The position numbers and the translations under genes are program-made. From Aureimonas sp. SA4125 (lineage in GTDB: Bacteria; Pseudomonadota; Alphaproteobacteria; Rhizobiales; Rhizobiaceae), in assembly GCF_019973775.1 (NCBI RefSeq), contig NZ_AP025032.1, forward strand, positions 3,162,001 to 3,226,000: 64,000 bases of DNA, written 5' to 3'. This document shows, in pieces, positions 43,773-51,683 of this stretch. The first letter of the stretch is position 1. Every line of letters begins with the position of its first letter. Below the pieces are notes generated by a model that saw nothing but the letters and a program-made list of their open reading frames with translations, was not told the origin of the DNA and made no database searches.

Positions 43773-43892
43773 TTAGATATCTGCTTCGAGATCGGTATCG
43801 CGCCAGTCGTCGTCCGGCAGCTCACCGAGGACGATGCGCTCAAGGCGGTCAAGTTCGGCTTCGATCTCGTCGTACAGGGTGTTGTCGTGCAT
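43773..43892 (-). CDS. Hypothetical very small acidic protein
   Basis: 39 residues (MHDNTLYDEIEAELDRLERI, then VLGELPDDDW). The start is supported by GGGAGGG seven bases upstream on the minus strand. Its size leaves it uncertain, though the strong ribosome-binding site and acidic helix are typical of small phage proteins. Confidence 0.4.
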   Translation of the reverse strand: MHDNTLYDEIEAELDRLERIVLGELPDDDWRDTDLEADI

Positions 43893-44243
43893 CGGTTGGC
43901 CCTCCCACGAAACAGGAGAACTCGGCCGGCGGAATGGCGCAAGTTGGCCGGCAAGAAAGACATTTTCGGCCCGTTTTGCCGAGTTCTCCGTCCCTTGATT
44001 AAAAAGGTTAACGGATCGTTGAAGCCAGAACTGGTCCAAATTTCTACATCCATATGTTTTATGTTTGTTCTCAGTTCAAACATTTCCGAAGACCCCTTTT
44101 CTTACCCTCCAAATATCGCTCGAAGAACAGATTTAGCCAGCTACGTTGTCAACAATTACCAACGATCTCAGGCATTTGCGTCCCGCCGGCCGACATGAGA
44201 CTTTCAATCAGCGCCGCACTAAACGGGCGCTGAGGAGAGAGAA
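43893..44243. promoter_or_regulatory. AT-rich non-coding stretch upstream of the phage methyltransferase
   Basis: 351 bases with no convincing gene. The section 43995-44165 is far more AT-rich than anything else in the island (for example CATATGTTTTATGTTTGTTC). It carries several hexamers close to -35 and -10 boxes (TTGTCA near 44147), so it probably drives the 44244 gene; a foreign remnant is the alternative. Confidence 0.5.
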
Positions 44244-45878
44244 ATGAGCGTGAGACTGAAGACACTGTCGGTATGCAGCGGGATCTCCGCCGCGTCCTTC
44301 TCATGGAAGGAGCCGGCGTTCGAGTTCGTCGGGTTCGCCGATATCGATCCGTTTTCGGCGGAGTACTTGGCGCAGCGCAAGGGCTGCGGCCGCCCCCGGT
44401 ACATGCCCGACGCGGACGAGCCGGAGATCTCCGCGAAGGAGGCAAAGGCCCGCCGCGTGGCGATCAAGGCGGTAAAGCACCTGCCCGAGATCAGCACGGC
44501 CATCAACTTTGGCGATTTCAGCCAGATCAGCGACGCCGACCTGCGCCGCCTCGGCCCGGTCGACCTCCTGGAAGGCGGGACGCCCTGCCAAGCCTTCTCG
44601 ATCGCCGGCCTCCGCGCCGGCCTTAGTGACCGCCGTGGCGGCCTCATGCTCGAATTCATCAAGCTCGCGAAGCGAATGGAGAAGTGGAATGGCCTCAAGT
44701 ATGTCGTCTGGGAAAACGTGCCCGGAGTCCTCAGCGACGCGGTTGCGTTCGGGAGTTTCCTGGGAGGTCTGTCCGGGGGCACCAGCGATCCGCTCGAGCC
44801 AGCAGGGCGAAGCTGGAGCGGTTGCGGTGTGGTGTATGGACCCGAAGCTTCAGTCGCGTGGAGAGTCTTGGACGCCCAATTTTTCGGCCTGGCCCAACGC
44901 CGCGCGCGTTGCTTTGCTCTCGGAGTGCTTGGAGGTGCTCCCGCTCTCGACCCTCTCGCGGTACTTGCTGAGTCCGAAGGCGTGCGGCGGGATTCTCCGC
45001 CGAGCCGCAGGGCGCGGGAAGTCTGTGCCAACGATACTGGCGAACGCGCTGCGGGCGATCGTCGGCTGATGTCGGCAAACGACCCGGTCGCCTTCGCGCA
45101 GAACAGCCGCGACGAGCTCCGGCTCATCGGCGGCGACGGCGAACTCGCCGGCGCTCTGGCGGCCCAGCCGGGGGTCAAGCAGCAGACCTACGTCACCTAC
45201 GGTATCGCGGACTACAGCACGGTGTCAGAGGACGTCGCGCCGACCCTTCAGTCGCGTATGACAGCCGGCGGCCGGATGGATGCGGTGGCATATCCGGTGA
45301 CCCTCACGGGCCACGCCGAGTACGTCGCCAGCAATGACAGCCTTCCGTCCCTCCGGGCATCCGGGGGCGACTGCGGTGGCGGCAGCGAGGCACTGGTCGT
45401 GACGACCCATTGCGCAGAGCGCCCCGTCGGGACCCTCCTCGCAAACGGCGCCGGGACTGCGCGCGCGGCCGGCCAAGGCAACGAATTGGACTACCTCGTC
45501 GTCCAGTCGGCGGGCTTCTCCGCCGGAAACAGCGAGAAGGCGCGCGGCATCGGCTACATCGAGGAGGCAACGCCGCCGCTGCGCGCAGGCGCCTCGGGCA
45601 CCAATCAGGTGCCGACCGTCGTTGCCGGCCTCCAACACGCTGTCGAGGCGGTCCGCTGGATCGTGCGCCGTCTTACGCCGACAGAGTGCGAGCGCCTGAT
45701 GGGGTTCGAAGACGGGCACACGGCCATCGTGATCCGAGGGAAGCCGGCAGCGGATGGCCCCCGATACCGGGCGCTGGGCAACTCAATGGCGACGCCTTGC
45801 ATGGCCTTCATCGGCAACCGCTTGCACGCAGCGCATTCGAAAGTCTTGGCTGCGGCCAATCAGAACCGCGTGCCCTGA
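44244..45878 (+). CDS. Phage-type DNA (cytosine-5) methyltransferase
   Basis: 544 residues, ATG 44244 with GAGAGA upstream. Motif I is LSVCSGISAASFSW, motif IV GGTPCQAFSIAGLR (catalytic Cys), motif VI VVWENVPGVLS, motif VIII AQRRARCFALG, and motif X RALGNSMATP at the C-terminus. A polar insertion (about residues 270-480) with repeated SLRASGG/LRAGASG-like blocks replaces a normal target-recognition domain, as in phage Dcm-type proteins. Likely protects phage DNA. Confidence 0.85.
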   Translation: MSVRLKTLSVCSGISAASFSWKEPAFEFVGFADIDPFSAEYLAQRKGCGRPRYMPDADEPEISAKEAKARRVAIKAVKHLPEISTAINFGDFSQISDADLRRLGPVDLLEGGTPCQAFSIAGLRAGLSDRRGGLMLEFIKLAKRMEKWNGLKYVVWENVPGVLSDAVAFGSFLGGLSGGTSDPLEPAGRSWSGCGVVYGPEASVAWRVLDAQFFGLAQRRARCFALGVLGGAPALDPLAVLAESEGVRRDSPPSRRAREVCANDTGERAAGDRRLMSANDPVAFAQNSRDELRLIGGDGELAGALAAQPGVKQQTYVTYGIADYSTVSEDVAPTLQSRMTAGGRMDAVAYPVTLTGHAEYVASNDSLPSLRASGGDCGGGSEALVVTTHCAERPVGTLLANGAGTARAAGQGNELDYLVVQSAGFSAGNSEKARGIGYIEEATPPLRAGASGTNQVPTVVAGLQHAVEAVRWIVRRLTPTECERLMGFEDGHTAIVIRGKPAADGPRYRALGNSMATPCMAFIGNRLHAAHSKVLAAANQNRVP

Positions 45879-45977
45879 AGGCCACCCCGTCGCCGTTTCG
45901 GTGACCTCCAGCAGACCGCGTCGCCCCGGCAGCGCGGTCGCTTTCATTTCGGGGACCAGCCCATATGCCGGATGCCA

Positions 45978-46004
45978 ACGAGTCTCGCCGTCGACGAGAC
46001 TCGT
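45978..46004. promoter_or_regulatory. Palindrome AGTCTC-N9-GAGACT, copy 5
   Basis: Arms ACGAGTCTC and GAGACTCGT around GCCGTCGAC. The outer bases differ from the other copies, but compensating changes keep the pairing, which shows that symmetry is what is conserved. Confidence 0.6.
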
Positions 46005-46124
46005 GCTCGTCGCCTCATCCTTCGGCTCGGCGCCCGCTCTCATCGCGGGTGACCGGGCATGCGATGGGCGTCGCATCGGCTGCCCGCGTCGTCACTGCGA
46101 TGGGGGCCCGGGGCGCAGGGGGAT

Positions 46125-46218
46125 GCCGGGGTCCCTAGAGGGGGGTTCGGGGTGCGGGGTTATTTGCGGCCGCAGTCAGCCTCCGTCTGAAAATTTTGGA
46201 AATCGAAACCAGCATCAT
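46125..46218 (+). repeat. 94-bp intergenic repeat, copy B
   Basis: Same orientation as copy A (20568-20661), 79 of 94 positions equal without gaps by hand count. Ends in AACCAGCATCAT. It lies about 300 bases before the methyltransferase start. Confidence 0.75.
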
Positions 46219-46512
46219 TGATCGCGAACGCCGCCTTCGAGGTCAACGCTGCGCGATCTCAAGGTGGCGGATGCCGCCTGCTTGCGACCTTCAGATCTCA
46301 TCCAACGGGAAATCCACAACATACTGGCCGCACCTTTCGCCGTCTCGATCGCGCCTCGTTCATCACGTTGACAACTGAATCTTGCACCTTTTCCAGGTTC
46401 GTTTACGTTTCGTTCCGTGGTAAGCGCCGCTCGAGCGTTGCCGAGCATCTTGCTTGACGACTCGCGAATCGACGCTGGCCGTTGTTCTGTCGAATCAATT
46501 GGAGTGGTGTGC

Positions 46513-47670
46513 ATGCGTTCAGTCGAGCTCTTTACCGGGTGCGGAGGCCTTTCGATGGGCTTGTCCCGCGCTGGGTACGAGTCGATGCGCATGGTGGAGT
46601 GGGACCGCCACTCCGTCGCCAACGTCCTCCATAACCGCGAGCTCGGCATTGAGCACGTCCGCGATTGGCCCATCCAGCAGGCCGATGTCCGGACCGTCGA
46701 CTGGCGCGAGCACGCCGGAATCGACCTCGTTTCCGGTGGACCGCCATGTCAGCCCTTCTCTGTGGGCGGACGGCACAAGGGCAACGACGACAGCCGCGAC
46801 ATGTGGCCCGAAGCCATCCGCGCCGTTCGCGAAGCCATGCCGACGGCCTTCCTCTTCGAGAACGTGAGGGGCCTGACCCGCGTCGCGTTCGCCGACTATC
46901 TCGACTGGATCGTGCGCAGCCTATCGCGGCCACACGTCGAACGCCACGACGGGGAGACCCGCGCCGAGCACCTCGAGCGCATGCGCACCGTCGTCGACGG
47001 CCTCGAGTACCGGGTTTCCGTCCACTCGGTGAATGCGGCCGACTACGGAGCGGCGCAGAAGAGACACCGGGTCCTCTTCATGGGCGTCCGCGCCGACATC
47101 AACGCGCCGCATCCGCCGCTGCACGCGACGCACTCCCGGGAGCGCCTCCTGTTTGACCAGTGGGTCGACGGCACCTACTGGGAGAGCCATGGCATGAAGC
47201 GGCCCGCCGGGCCCGACCGCGTGGATGAGGCCGCCGTCCGTCGCCTCCGAGCGTCTGGGGAGCGTCCCGCTCTGCTGCCGTGGCGCACGCTGCGCGATGC
47301 CATCGCCGACCTCGGCGCACCCGGCACCGGCCGGTTATCCAATCACATCCTTCAGCCCGGTGCCCGCTCGTATGCCGGCCATACCGGGTCTCCGCTCGAC
47401 ATGCCGGCGAAGGCGCTGAAGGCGGGCGTGCATGGAGTGCCGGGCGGCGAGAACACCATCGACCTCGGGAACGGGGCCGTCCGCTACCTGACCGTCCGCG
47501 AGGCCGCGCGCCTGCAAGGCATGCCGGACGAATACGAGTTCGCGGGCTCGTGGTCGGAGAACATGAGACAGTTGGGTAACGCCGTTCCGACGCAGCTCGC
47601 CGAGGCGGCAGCGCGCGCGATGTCCGAGGTGCTGCCGGCGGCGCGGCGCCCACGGCGACGGGCGGCCTGA
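46513..47670 (+). CDS. DNA (cytosine-5) methyltransferase of a type II restriction-modification system
   Basis: 385 residues from ATG 46513 (MRSVELFTGCGGLSMGL is motif I). Motif IV is SGGPPCQPFSVGG, motif VI FLFENVRGLT, motif VIII AAQKRHRVLFMG, and motif X SENMRQLGNAVP. The region between VIII and IX (about residues 200-270) is the probable target-recognition domain. The stop overlaps the ATG of the GIY-YIG nuclease, which fixes it as the cognate modification enzyme. Confidence 0.9.
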   Translation: MRSVELFTGCGGLSMGLSRAGYESMRMVEWDRHSVANVLHNRELGIEHVRDWPIQQADVRTVDWREHAGIDLVSGGPPCQPFSVGGRHKGNDDSRDMWPEAIRAVREAMPTAFLFENVRGLTRVAFADYLDWIVRSLSRPHVERHDGETRAEHLERMRTVVDGLEYRVSVHSVNAADYGAAQKRHRVLFMGVRADINAPHPPLHATHSRERLLFDQWVDGTYWESHGMKRPAGPDRVDEAAVRRLRASGERPALLPWRTLRDAIADLGAPGTGRLSNHILQPGARSYAGHTGSPLDMPAKALKAGVHGVPGGENTIDLGNGAVRYLTVREAARLQGMPDEYEFAGSWSENMRQLGNAVPTQLAEAAARAMSEVLPAARRPRRRAA

Positions 47671-48449
47671 TGCCGGAGGGCTACGCCGAGTTCGAGCTAG
47701 ACATAGCGGCGATCATGAAGTCGTCGCTTCCGGCCTATTTCGCTGCCCTCGATCCCGTGCCGCTCCTTCCGGCGAACATCAATCAAATCCCTGCACAGGC
47801 GCAGGGAGCGTACATGCTGTATCTCAACGGCACGGTCATCTACATCGGCAAGACGGACGCGAAGGCGGGGTTCAGGTACAGGCTGAACAGGCATGCCAAA
47901 AACGTCCAACACCGAAAATCCCTGGATCCGGCCGAGGTGTCCTTCAAGGCGGTGAGGGTCTTCGTCTTCAACATGTTCGATCTTGAAGACATGCTCATCG
48001 ACCAGTTCATCGAGACGACAGGGATGCGTCCGTTCTGGAATACGTCGGGGTTCGGATCCAACGACCCCGGACATAACCGGGAGAACCAGGAGTCGGCCGT
48101 CTTCGATCTGCGTCACCCGGTTCAGATTGACCGGGACATCACGGCCATAACGCCCGGCGCGCAGGAGATACTCCAGGTGTTCCTTCGCCTGAAGGACATG
48201 TTGCCGTACACGCTGCGCTACGAGGCTGACGGCCCCGGCAAGCAAGCATGGCGAAAGGGACACGCTGACATGCGAGGGAGCCAGGTCACGATAGCCGTAG
48301 GACCGCAGACGACACGCTCGATCCTGCAAGCATGCCTTGATGCGATGGGCCACGAGTGGCAGGCGACGGTCCTTCCAAATCGGGTCATCGTCTACAAAGA
48401 GAACACGACCTATCCCGAACAGGTGGAGGTACTCCGGGGCAACCCGTGA
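47670..48449 (+). CDS. Eco29kI-like GIY-YIG restriction endonuclease
   Basis: 259 residues. The GIY-YIG core is GAYMLYLNGTVIYIGKTDA (about residue 46), with RYRLNRHAK after it (catalytic Arg and partner residues), and Glu in FNMFDLEDMLIDQFIE. The segment WNTSGFGSNDPGHNRENQES is the hallmark of the Eco29kI family, whose founder cuts CCGCGG. Here the target cannot be read from sequence. The C-terminal 90 residues are an extra domain. Confidence 0.8.
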   Translation: MPEGYAEFELDIAAIMKSSLPAYFAALDPVPLLPANINQIPAQAQGAYMLYLNGTVIYIGKTDAKAGFRYRLNRHAKNVQHRKSLDPAEVSFKAVRVFVFNMFDLEDMLIDQFIETTGMRPFWNTSGFGSNDPGHNRENQESAVFDLRHPVQIDRDITAITPGAQEILQVFLRLKDMLPYTLRYEADGPGKQAWRKGHADMRGSQVTIAVGPQTTRSILQACLDAMGHEWQATVLPNRVIVYKENTTYPEQVEVLRGNP

Positions 48450-48877
48450 CCGACACCGTCGACCCCGCGCGCAGCCGCCAGATGGCGCTCGTCCGGGGCA
48501 AGGATACCAAGCCCGAGATGGCCGTGCGCCGCCTCGCGCATGCTCTTGGCTACCGATTCCGGCTCCATCGCAAAGATCTCCCTGGCCGGCCGGATCTCGT
48601 CTTCCCATCGCGGCGCGCGGCCGTCCTCGTGCACGGATGCTTTTGGCATCGACACGACGATCAGGAATGTCGGCTGGCCCGTCTGCCCAAGAGCCGCCCC
48701 GAGTTTTGGATCCCGAAGCTCGAGGGCAACCGCCAGCGGGACTTCAGGAACGTCGCCGCGCTGGAGGCGGCCGGGTGGCGGGTCCTCATGGTATGGGAGT
48801 GCCAGCTTCGTGATACGGCGGCACTCGCCGATAGACTGAAGGATTTCCTCGGCCCGCCCGGAAGGAGTCTCGCTTGA
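48446..48877 (+). CDS. vsr: Vsr very-short-patch mismatch endonuclease
   Basis: 143 residues from GTG 48446, overlapping the nuclease stop (GTGA). MALVRGKDTKPEMAVRRLAH, then LPGRPDLVFPSRRAAVLVHG and CFWHRHDD, is the Vsr signature including the catalytic Asp and zinc-site His/Cys. Vsr repairs T:G mismatches from deaminated 5-methylcytosine, so its presence supports C5 methylation by the upstream enzyme. Its stop lies in the loop of palindrome copy 6. Confidence 0.9.
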   Translation: MTDTVDPARSRQMALVRGKDTKPEMAVRRLAHALGYRFRLHRKDLPGRPDLVFPSRRAAVLVHGCFWHRHDDQECRLARLPKSRPEFWIPKLEGNRQRDFRNVAALEAAGWRVLMVWECQLRDTAALADRLKDFLGPPGRSLA

Positions 48878-48889
48878 ACGGAGACTCCT
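48863..48889. promoter_or_regulatory. Palindrome AGTCTC-N9-GAGACT, copy 6
   Basis: Arms AGGAGTCTC and GAGACTCCT around GCTTGAACG; the loop holds the vsr stop codon. The next gene, on the minus strand, ends right at it. Confidence 0.6.
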
Positions 48890-49835
48890 ACACGCGGTCC
48901 GGCACCTCTCGCCGCGCCGCCCATTCCCGGACGGCGTGAACGGCGTCCTCCGGAAGCGTCGGATGCGCCGCGAGGATCTCGAAATCAAGATCACCATCGC
49001 GGATGGCATCGAGCACGATCCGCGCCGGCACCGTGGTGCCCGACACGTGCGGCTCGCCGCCGAGTACGGCCGGATCCGTGAAAACGCGAGTGCTGTATCC
49101 GACCCCGGCAGCCGACGCCTCGCGGTTATCCTGCCACAGCCGGGCGAACGTCTCAGCCTGTGCATCGACGGTATCCGGCCCGGCGTACGGCACCACCTCG
49201 TCTCCCGAGTCAGGTGCGACATCGGGCACTCGCGCCAGGATCTCCAACGCCTTGGCCGGATCCCCCCTCGCCGCCCGCTCGCGGAACATCCGCGCGGCAT
49301 CCCGCTCGCGCTCCAGCTCCTCGTGCTGCCGCTCGAGGATGGGGCGGAGCTCATCGAGCCCGACGGGCCGGAAGTGCCACACGTCGACGCCGACGTCGAT
49401 GCTTCGCCCAAGGCCCGGCAGCGCACCGTGGGAGTGCCCGTACAGGTGCACGGCGCCGTAGTGGAGGCCGGGCCACGTCCTCATGGCGTAGTGGTCCAGC
49501 ACGAGGGGCAGCGTCTCCCCCGGGTGCCGCAGAAGCAGGCGGTCGCGCGGGGCCGAGGCCCATGGCAGCGTGCGCACCTTCTCCCGGTCGTGGTTGCCGA
49601 TGATGAGGTGCTTGCGGCCGTGCAGGCGGCCGAAGATCTCGGCCCCGCGCTCGGCCGACGCGCCCATGGTGAAATCCCCCAGGTGATACACGACGTCGCC
49701 TTTGCGGACGCGGGCGTTCCAACGGCGGATCAACTCCTCATCCATGTCGTCGACGGAGAGGAACGGGCGGTCGCATATCGCGATGATGCCGCGGTGGCCG
49801 AAGTGGTGGTCGCTCGTGAAGAAGATCTCAGCCAC
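48888..49835 (-). CDS. Metallophosphoesterase fused to a DUF433 domain
   Basis: 315 residues. Residues 1-165 are a calcineurin-type phosphoesterase with TSDHHFGH, YHLGDFTMG, LIIGNHD and LYGHSHG, so the metal ligands are all present. After a charged linker (about 165-235), the C-terminal part (STRVFTDPAVLGGEPHVSGT, then VPARIVLDAIRDG and FEILAAHPTLPEDAV) matches DUF433, a small domain seen in antitoxin-like proteins. The fusion of the two is unusual. The gene overlaps its upstream neighbour by eight bases. Confidence 0.75.
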   Translation of the reverse strand: MAEIFFTSDHHFGHRGIIAICDRPFLSVDDMDEELIRRWNARVRKGDVVYHLGDFTMGASAERGAEIFGRLHGRKHLIIGNHDREKVRTLPWASAPRDRLLLRHPGETLPLVLDHYAMRTWPGLHYGAVHLYGHSHGALPGLGRSIDVGVDVWHFRPVGLDELRPILERQHEELERERDAARMFRERAARGDPAKALEILARVPDVAPDSGDEVVPYAGPDTVDAQAETFARLWQDNREASAAGVGYSTRVFTDPAVLGGEPHVSGTTVPARIVLDAIRDGDLDFEILAAHPTLPEDAVHAVREWAARREVPDRV

Positions 49836-50190
49836 GGTCGAGGCCCTCCAGCGCTCGGGTCACGGCCTCGAGGATAGCCCGCACATGCGGTTCCGCCACG
49901 GCAACGTCCGGCGGCGCGACGGGCCCATCAAGCGCTTGGACGCGCAGCCAGTTCACGGCGCGGAAAGAAACTTTGAACGCCGAGGCGTTCGAGTAGGCCT
50001 TCGGCCAGTACGGGGCGAACTGGCGGGCCGCGTTCGCCAGCGCACTCGCGATCGCGAGACGGGCGCGCCCGCCCTCGTAGGTGTCGACCGCGAGATCCTC
50101 GGACTCGATCAATCGCAAGGCCATCTCGAGATGCCGCGCGGCGGTGCGCAGGCTCGGCTCGTAGTCGTCGGGTGGAGGTGTCTCGGGCAT
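49828..50190 (-). CDS. Hypothetical protein
   Basis: 120 residues from ATG 50190 (MPETPPPDDYEPSLRTAARH). All-helical, Ala-rich, with no recognised motif. It is transcribed with the phosphoesterase gene (eight-base overlap). A TTGACGCCCACC sequence about 130 bases upstream may be another, poor copy of the promoter-like motif. Confidence 0.5.
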   Translation of the reverse strand: MPETPPPDDYEPSLRTAARHLEMALRLIESEDLAVDTYEGGRARLAIASALANAARQFAPYWPKAYSNASAFKVSFRAVNWLRVQALDGPVAPPDVAVAEPHVRAILEAVTRALEGLDRG

Positions 50191-50343
50191 GGTAGTCTCG
50201 CTCTCGTGTCGGGGGTGCGCGTCGTCGCGGCCCCTGGAGAGGGCCGTCAGGCGGACGGGCGTATGAGGTGCGAGCGCGAGATCATCAGAGCCTTGTGCGG
50301 CGTCGCGGGGGTGGGCGTCAAGCCGGCGAGTGGGGGCAAACAA

Positions 50344-50368
50344 AAGCCCCGGCGCGGGGCCGGGGCTT
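50344..50368. terminator. Intrinsic terminator
   Basis: Arms AAGCCCCGGC and GCCGGGGCTT around GCGGG, with an A-run on the left that reads as T on the minus strand. It ends the minus-strand 50394-50681 unit. Confidence 0.75.
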
Positions 50369-50393
50369 GGGGGTCGTCGACGGGGTGGTTAGA

Positions 50394-50681
50394 TCAGGCG
50401 GCGAGCAGCTCCGCTGCGCGAGTTTCGGCCTCGGCCTTCTCTCCTTCGGCCCTAGCGCGCGTCACCTCGGCCTCGTACGCGGCATCCGCCTCGTTGCAAG
50501 CCATCTCGTAGACGGCGTTCGCCTCTTCCAGCGCCTTCTGTGCTGCCCTCAGCGCCTTCTCGGCGACGATCTGCGGCTGGCGCGCCCGCCCATACGCTTC
50601 GATCCGTGCGCGATTGGCTTGGCTCACGATGTCGTGGAACACGATGCGGGCGATTTTGTCGGCGCGGATCTGGTTGGTCAT
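50394..50681 (-). CDS. Hypothetical coiled-coil protein
   Basis: 95 residues, ATG 50681 with GAGGGAGAAAG upstream on the minus strand. Almost entirely heptad-like and Ala/Glu-rich (AAQKALEEANAVYEMACNEA). Its promoter-like motif is at 50728-50762. Function unknown. Confidence 0.5.
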   Translation of the reverse strand: MTNQIRADKIARIVFHDIVSQANRARIEAYGRARQPQIVAEKALRAAQKALEEANAVYEMACNEADAAYEAEVTRARAEGEKAEAETRAAELLAA

Positions 50682-50727
50682 TGTCTTTCTCCCTCAGTGG
50701 CGGACCCGCTCCCCAGCGGATGTCCTA

Positions 50728-50762
50728 AGAAGAGGGTCGTTGCCGGCGGAGCTGGCGTCAAA
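50728..50762 (-). promoter_or_regulatory. Island promoter-like motif, minus-strand copy
   Basis: On the minus strand TTTGACGCCAGCTCCGCCGG then CAACGACCCTCTTCT, about 50 bases before ATG 50681. It keeps TTGACGCC, CTCCGCCGGCAAC and a pyrimidine-rich end. Confidence 0.5.
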
Positions 50763-50838
50763 GGCAAGCGGGTCCGCTGGCGATCGCAACGGCGTGATCG
50801 AGCGCGGTGCCGACTTCAAAGCGGATGTCGTAGGTCAT
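50758..50838 (-). CDS. Possible 26-residue peptide
   Basis: A short ORF (MTYDIRFEVGTALDHAVAIA, then SGPACL) whose ATG overlaps the stop of the 50835-51167 gene (ATGA). The coupling is the only support; it may not be functional. Confidence 0.3.
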   Translation of the reverse strand: MTYDIRFEVGTALDHAVAIASGPACL

Positions 50839-51167
50839 GCGTTCCACTTCCTGATCCGGGCGAGAAGCACCTCGGCCTTGGGCCATACGTCGGATGCCCA
50901 GGAATCGTGGTTGTTGCTCTCCTCGATCATGGTCTCGACGGCCTCGGTGAGCAGTCTGACCTGAAGCCGGGCGTCGTCGCGCTCGAGCAGAAGCGCCGTA
51001 TGCCCGGCGGTCCTTGCGTTCTCGCGAAGAGCATCCCGGCTCATTTCGGCCGCATCGGCCCGACGACGTGCAGACGAGAGCTGGTTGGTCAGCTTGGCGT
51101 TCTCCGCCGTCAGTCTGCGGATCAGCTCCTTCAGGTTCGCGATCGCGTTCTCGTCCTCGTCGGCCAT
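50835..51167 (-). CDS. Hypothetical coiled-coil protein
   Basis: 110 residues (MADEDENAIANLKELIRRLT), with a coiled coil through residues 8-60 and GGGAGGA before the start on the minus strand. It is the last gene of the island before the tRNA. Function unknown. Confidence 0.5.
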   Translation of the reverse strand: MADEDENAIANLKELIRRLTAENAKLTNQLSSARRRADAAEMSRDALRENARTAGHTALLLERDDARLQVRLLTEAVETMIEESNNHDSWASDVWPKAEVLLARIRKWNA

Positions 51168-51282
51168 GGTGTCCTCCCTTGATGTTGAAGAACCAGCATG
51201 GGGCGCCCGGCAGCGGCGGCAAAACCGCCGGCGGACAGCGACTTGAATCTCGCAGGCACGAGGCAGACCGTCGGCGGAGACG

Positions 51283-51427
51283 GTGACCTAGATAGGTCAC
51301 AGGACGATCCGGACGGCAGACTTGAAACGGCGTACAGGAGGTTTCGAGGCACCGCGCGGCCTCGTAAACTATTTTGACGGTGACCTAGGTGTGACCTACG
51401 CCGCCCAACGGCTAACCCCAAGGTCAC
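51283..51427. promoter_or_regulatory. Cluster of GTGACCTA half-sites near the tRNA
   Basis: GTGACCTA occurs at 51283-51290, inverted at 51293-51300 (together a perfect palindrome with a 2-base centre), again at 51380-51387 and 51391-51398, and as inverted AGGTCAC at 51421-51427. Five half-sites within 145 bases between the last island gene and the tRNA 3' end suggest binding of a regulator or of an excision/integration protein. Confidence 0.5.
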
Positions 51428-51467
51428 CATTCACGGTTCTATGTAATTGTTTTTTCAGCGGAGAATT

Positions 51468-51543
<76 letters not shown>

Positions 51544-51683
51544 ATCCGGCGCTCGGCGCCGTCACCGCGGAGGCGACGGCTGCTTCTTAGCGAGGCTCCC
51601 CCGGGATGTCCACCCGCCATGGCACGGCGGGTCGATATTTTTATGTGCACCGTATCTTTGGTGGCGAGGACGGGACCGCCTGA

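Larger units (their letters stand above)
45879..46512. other. Intergenic region with palindrome and 94-bp repeat
   Basis: 634 bases between two methyltransferase genes. Only short ORFs without support are present. It contains palindrome copy 5 (45978-46004), repeat copy B (46125-46218), and AT-richer sequence near 46370-46420 that may be the promoter of the restriction-modification operon. Confidence 0.6.

Noticed and set aside
1286-48889. AGTCTC palindromes as intrinsic terminators or a CRISPR array
   Set aside because: No T-tracts follow, one covers a start codon, spacing between copies is irregular up to tens of kb, and there are no spacers or cas genes.
1-51467. An integrase or excisionase gene inside the window
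   Set aside because: No tyrosine or serine recombinase motifs were found among the plausible ORFs; the only recombinases are the three IS types.
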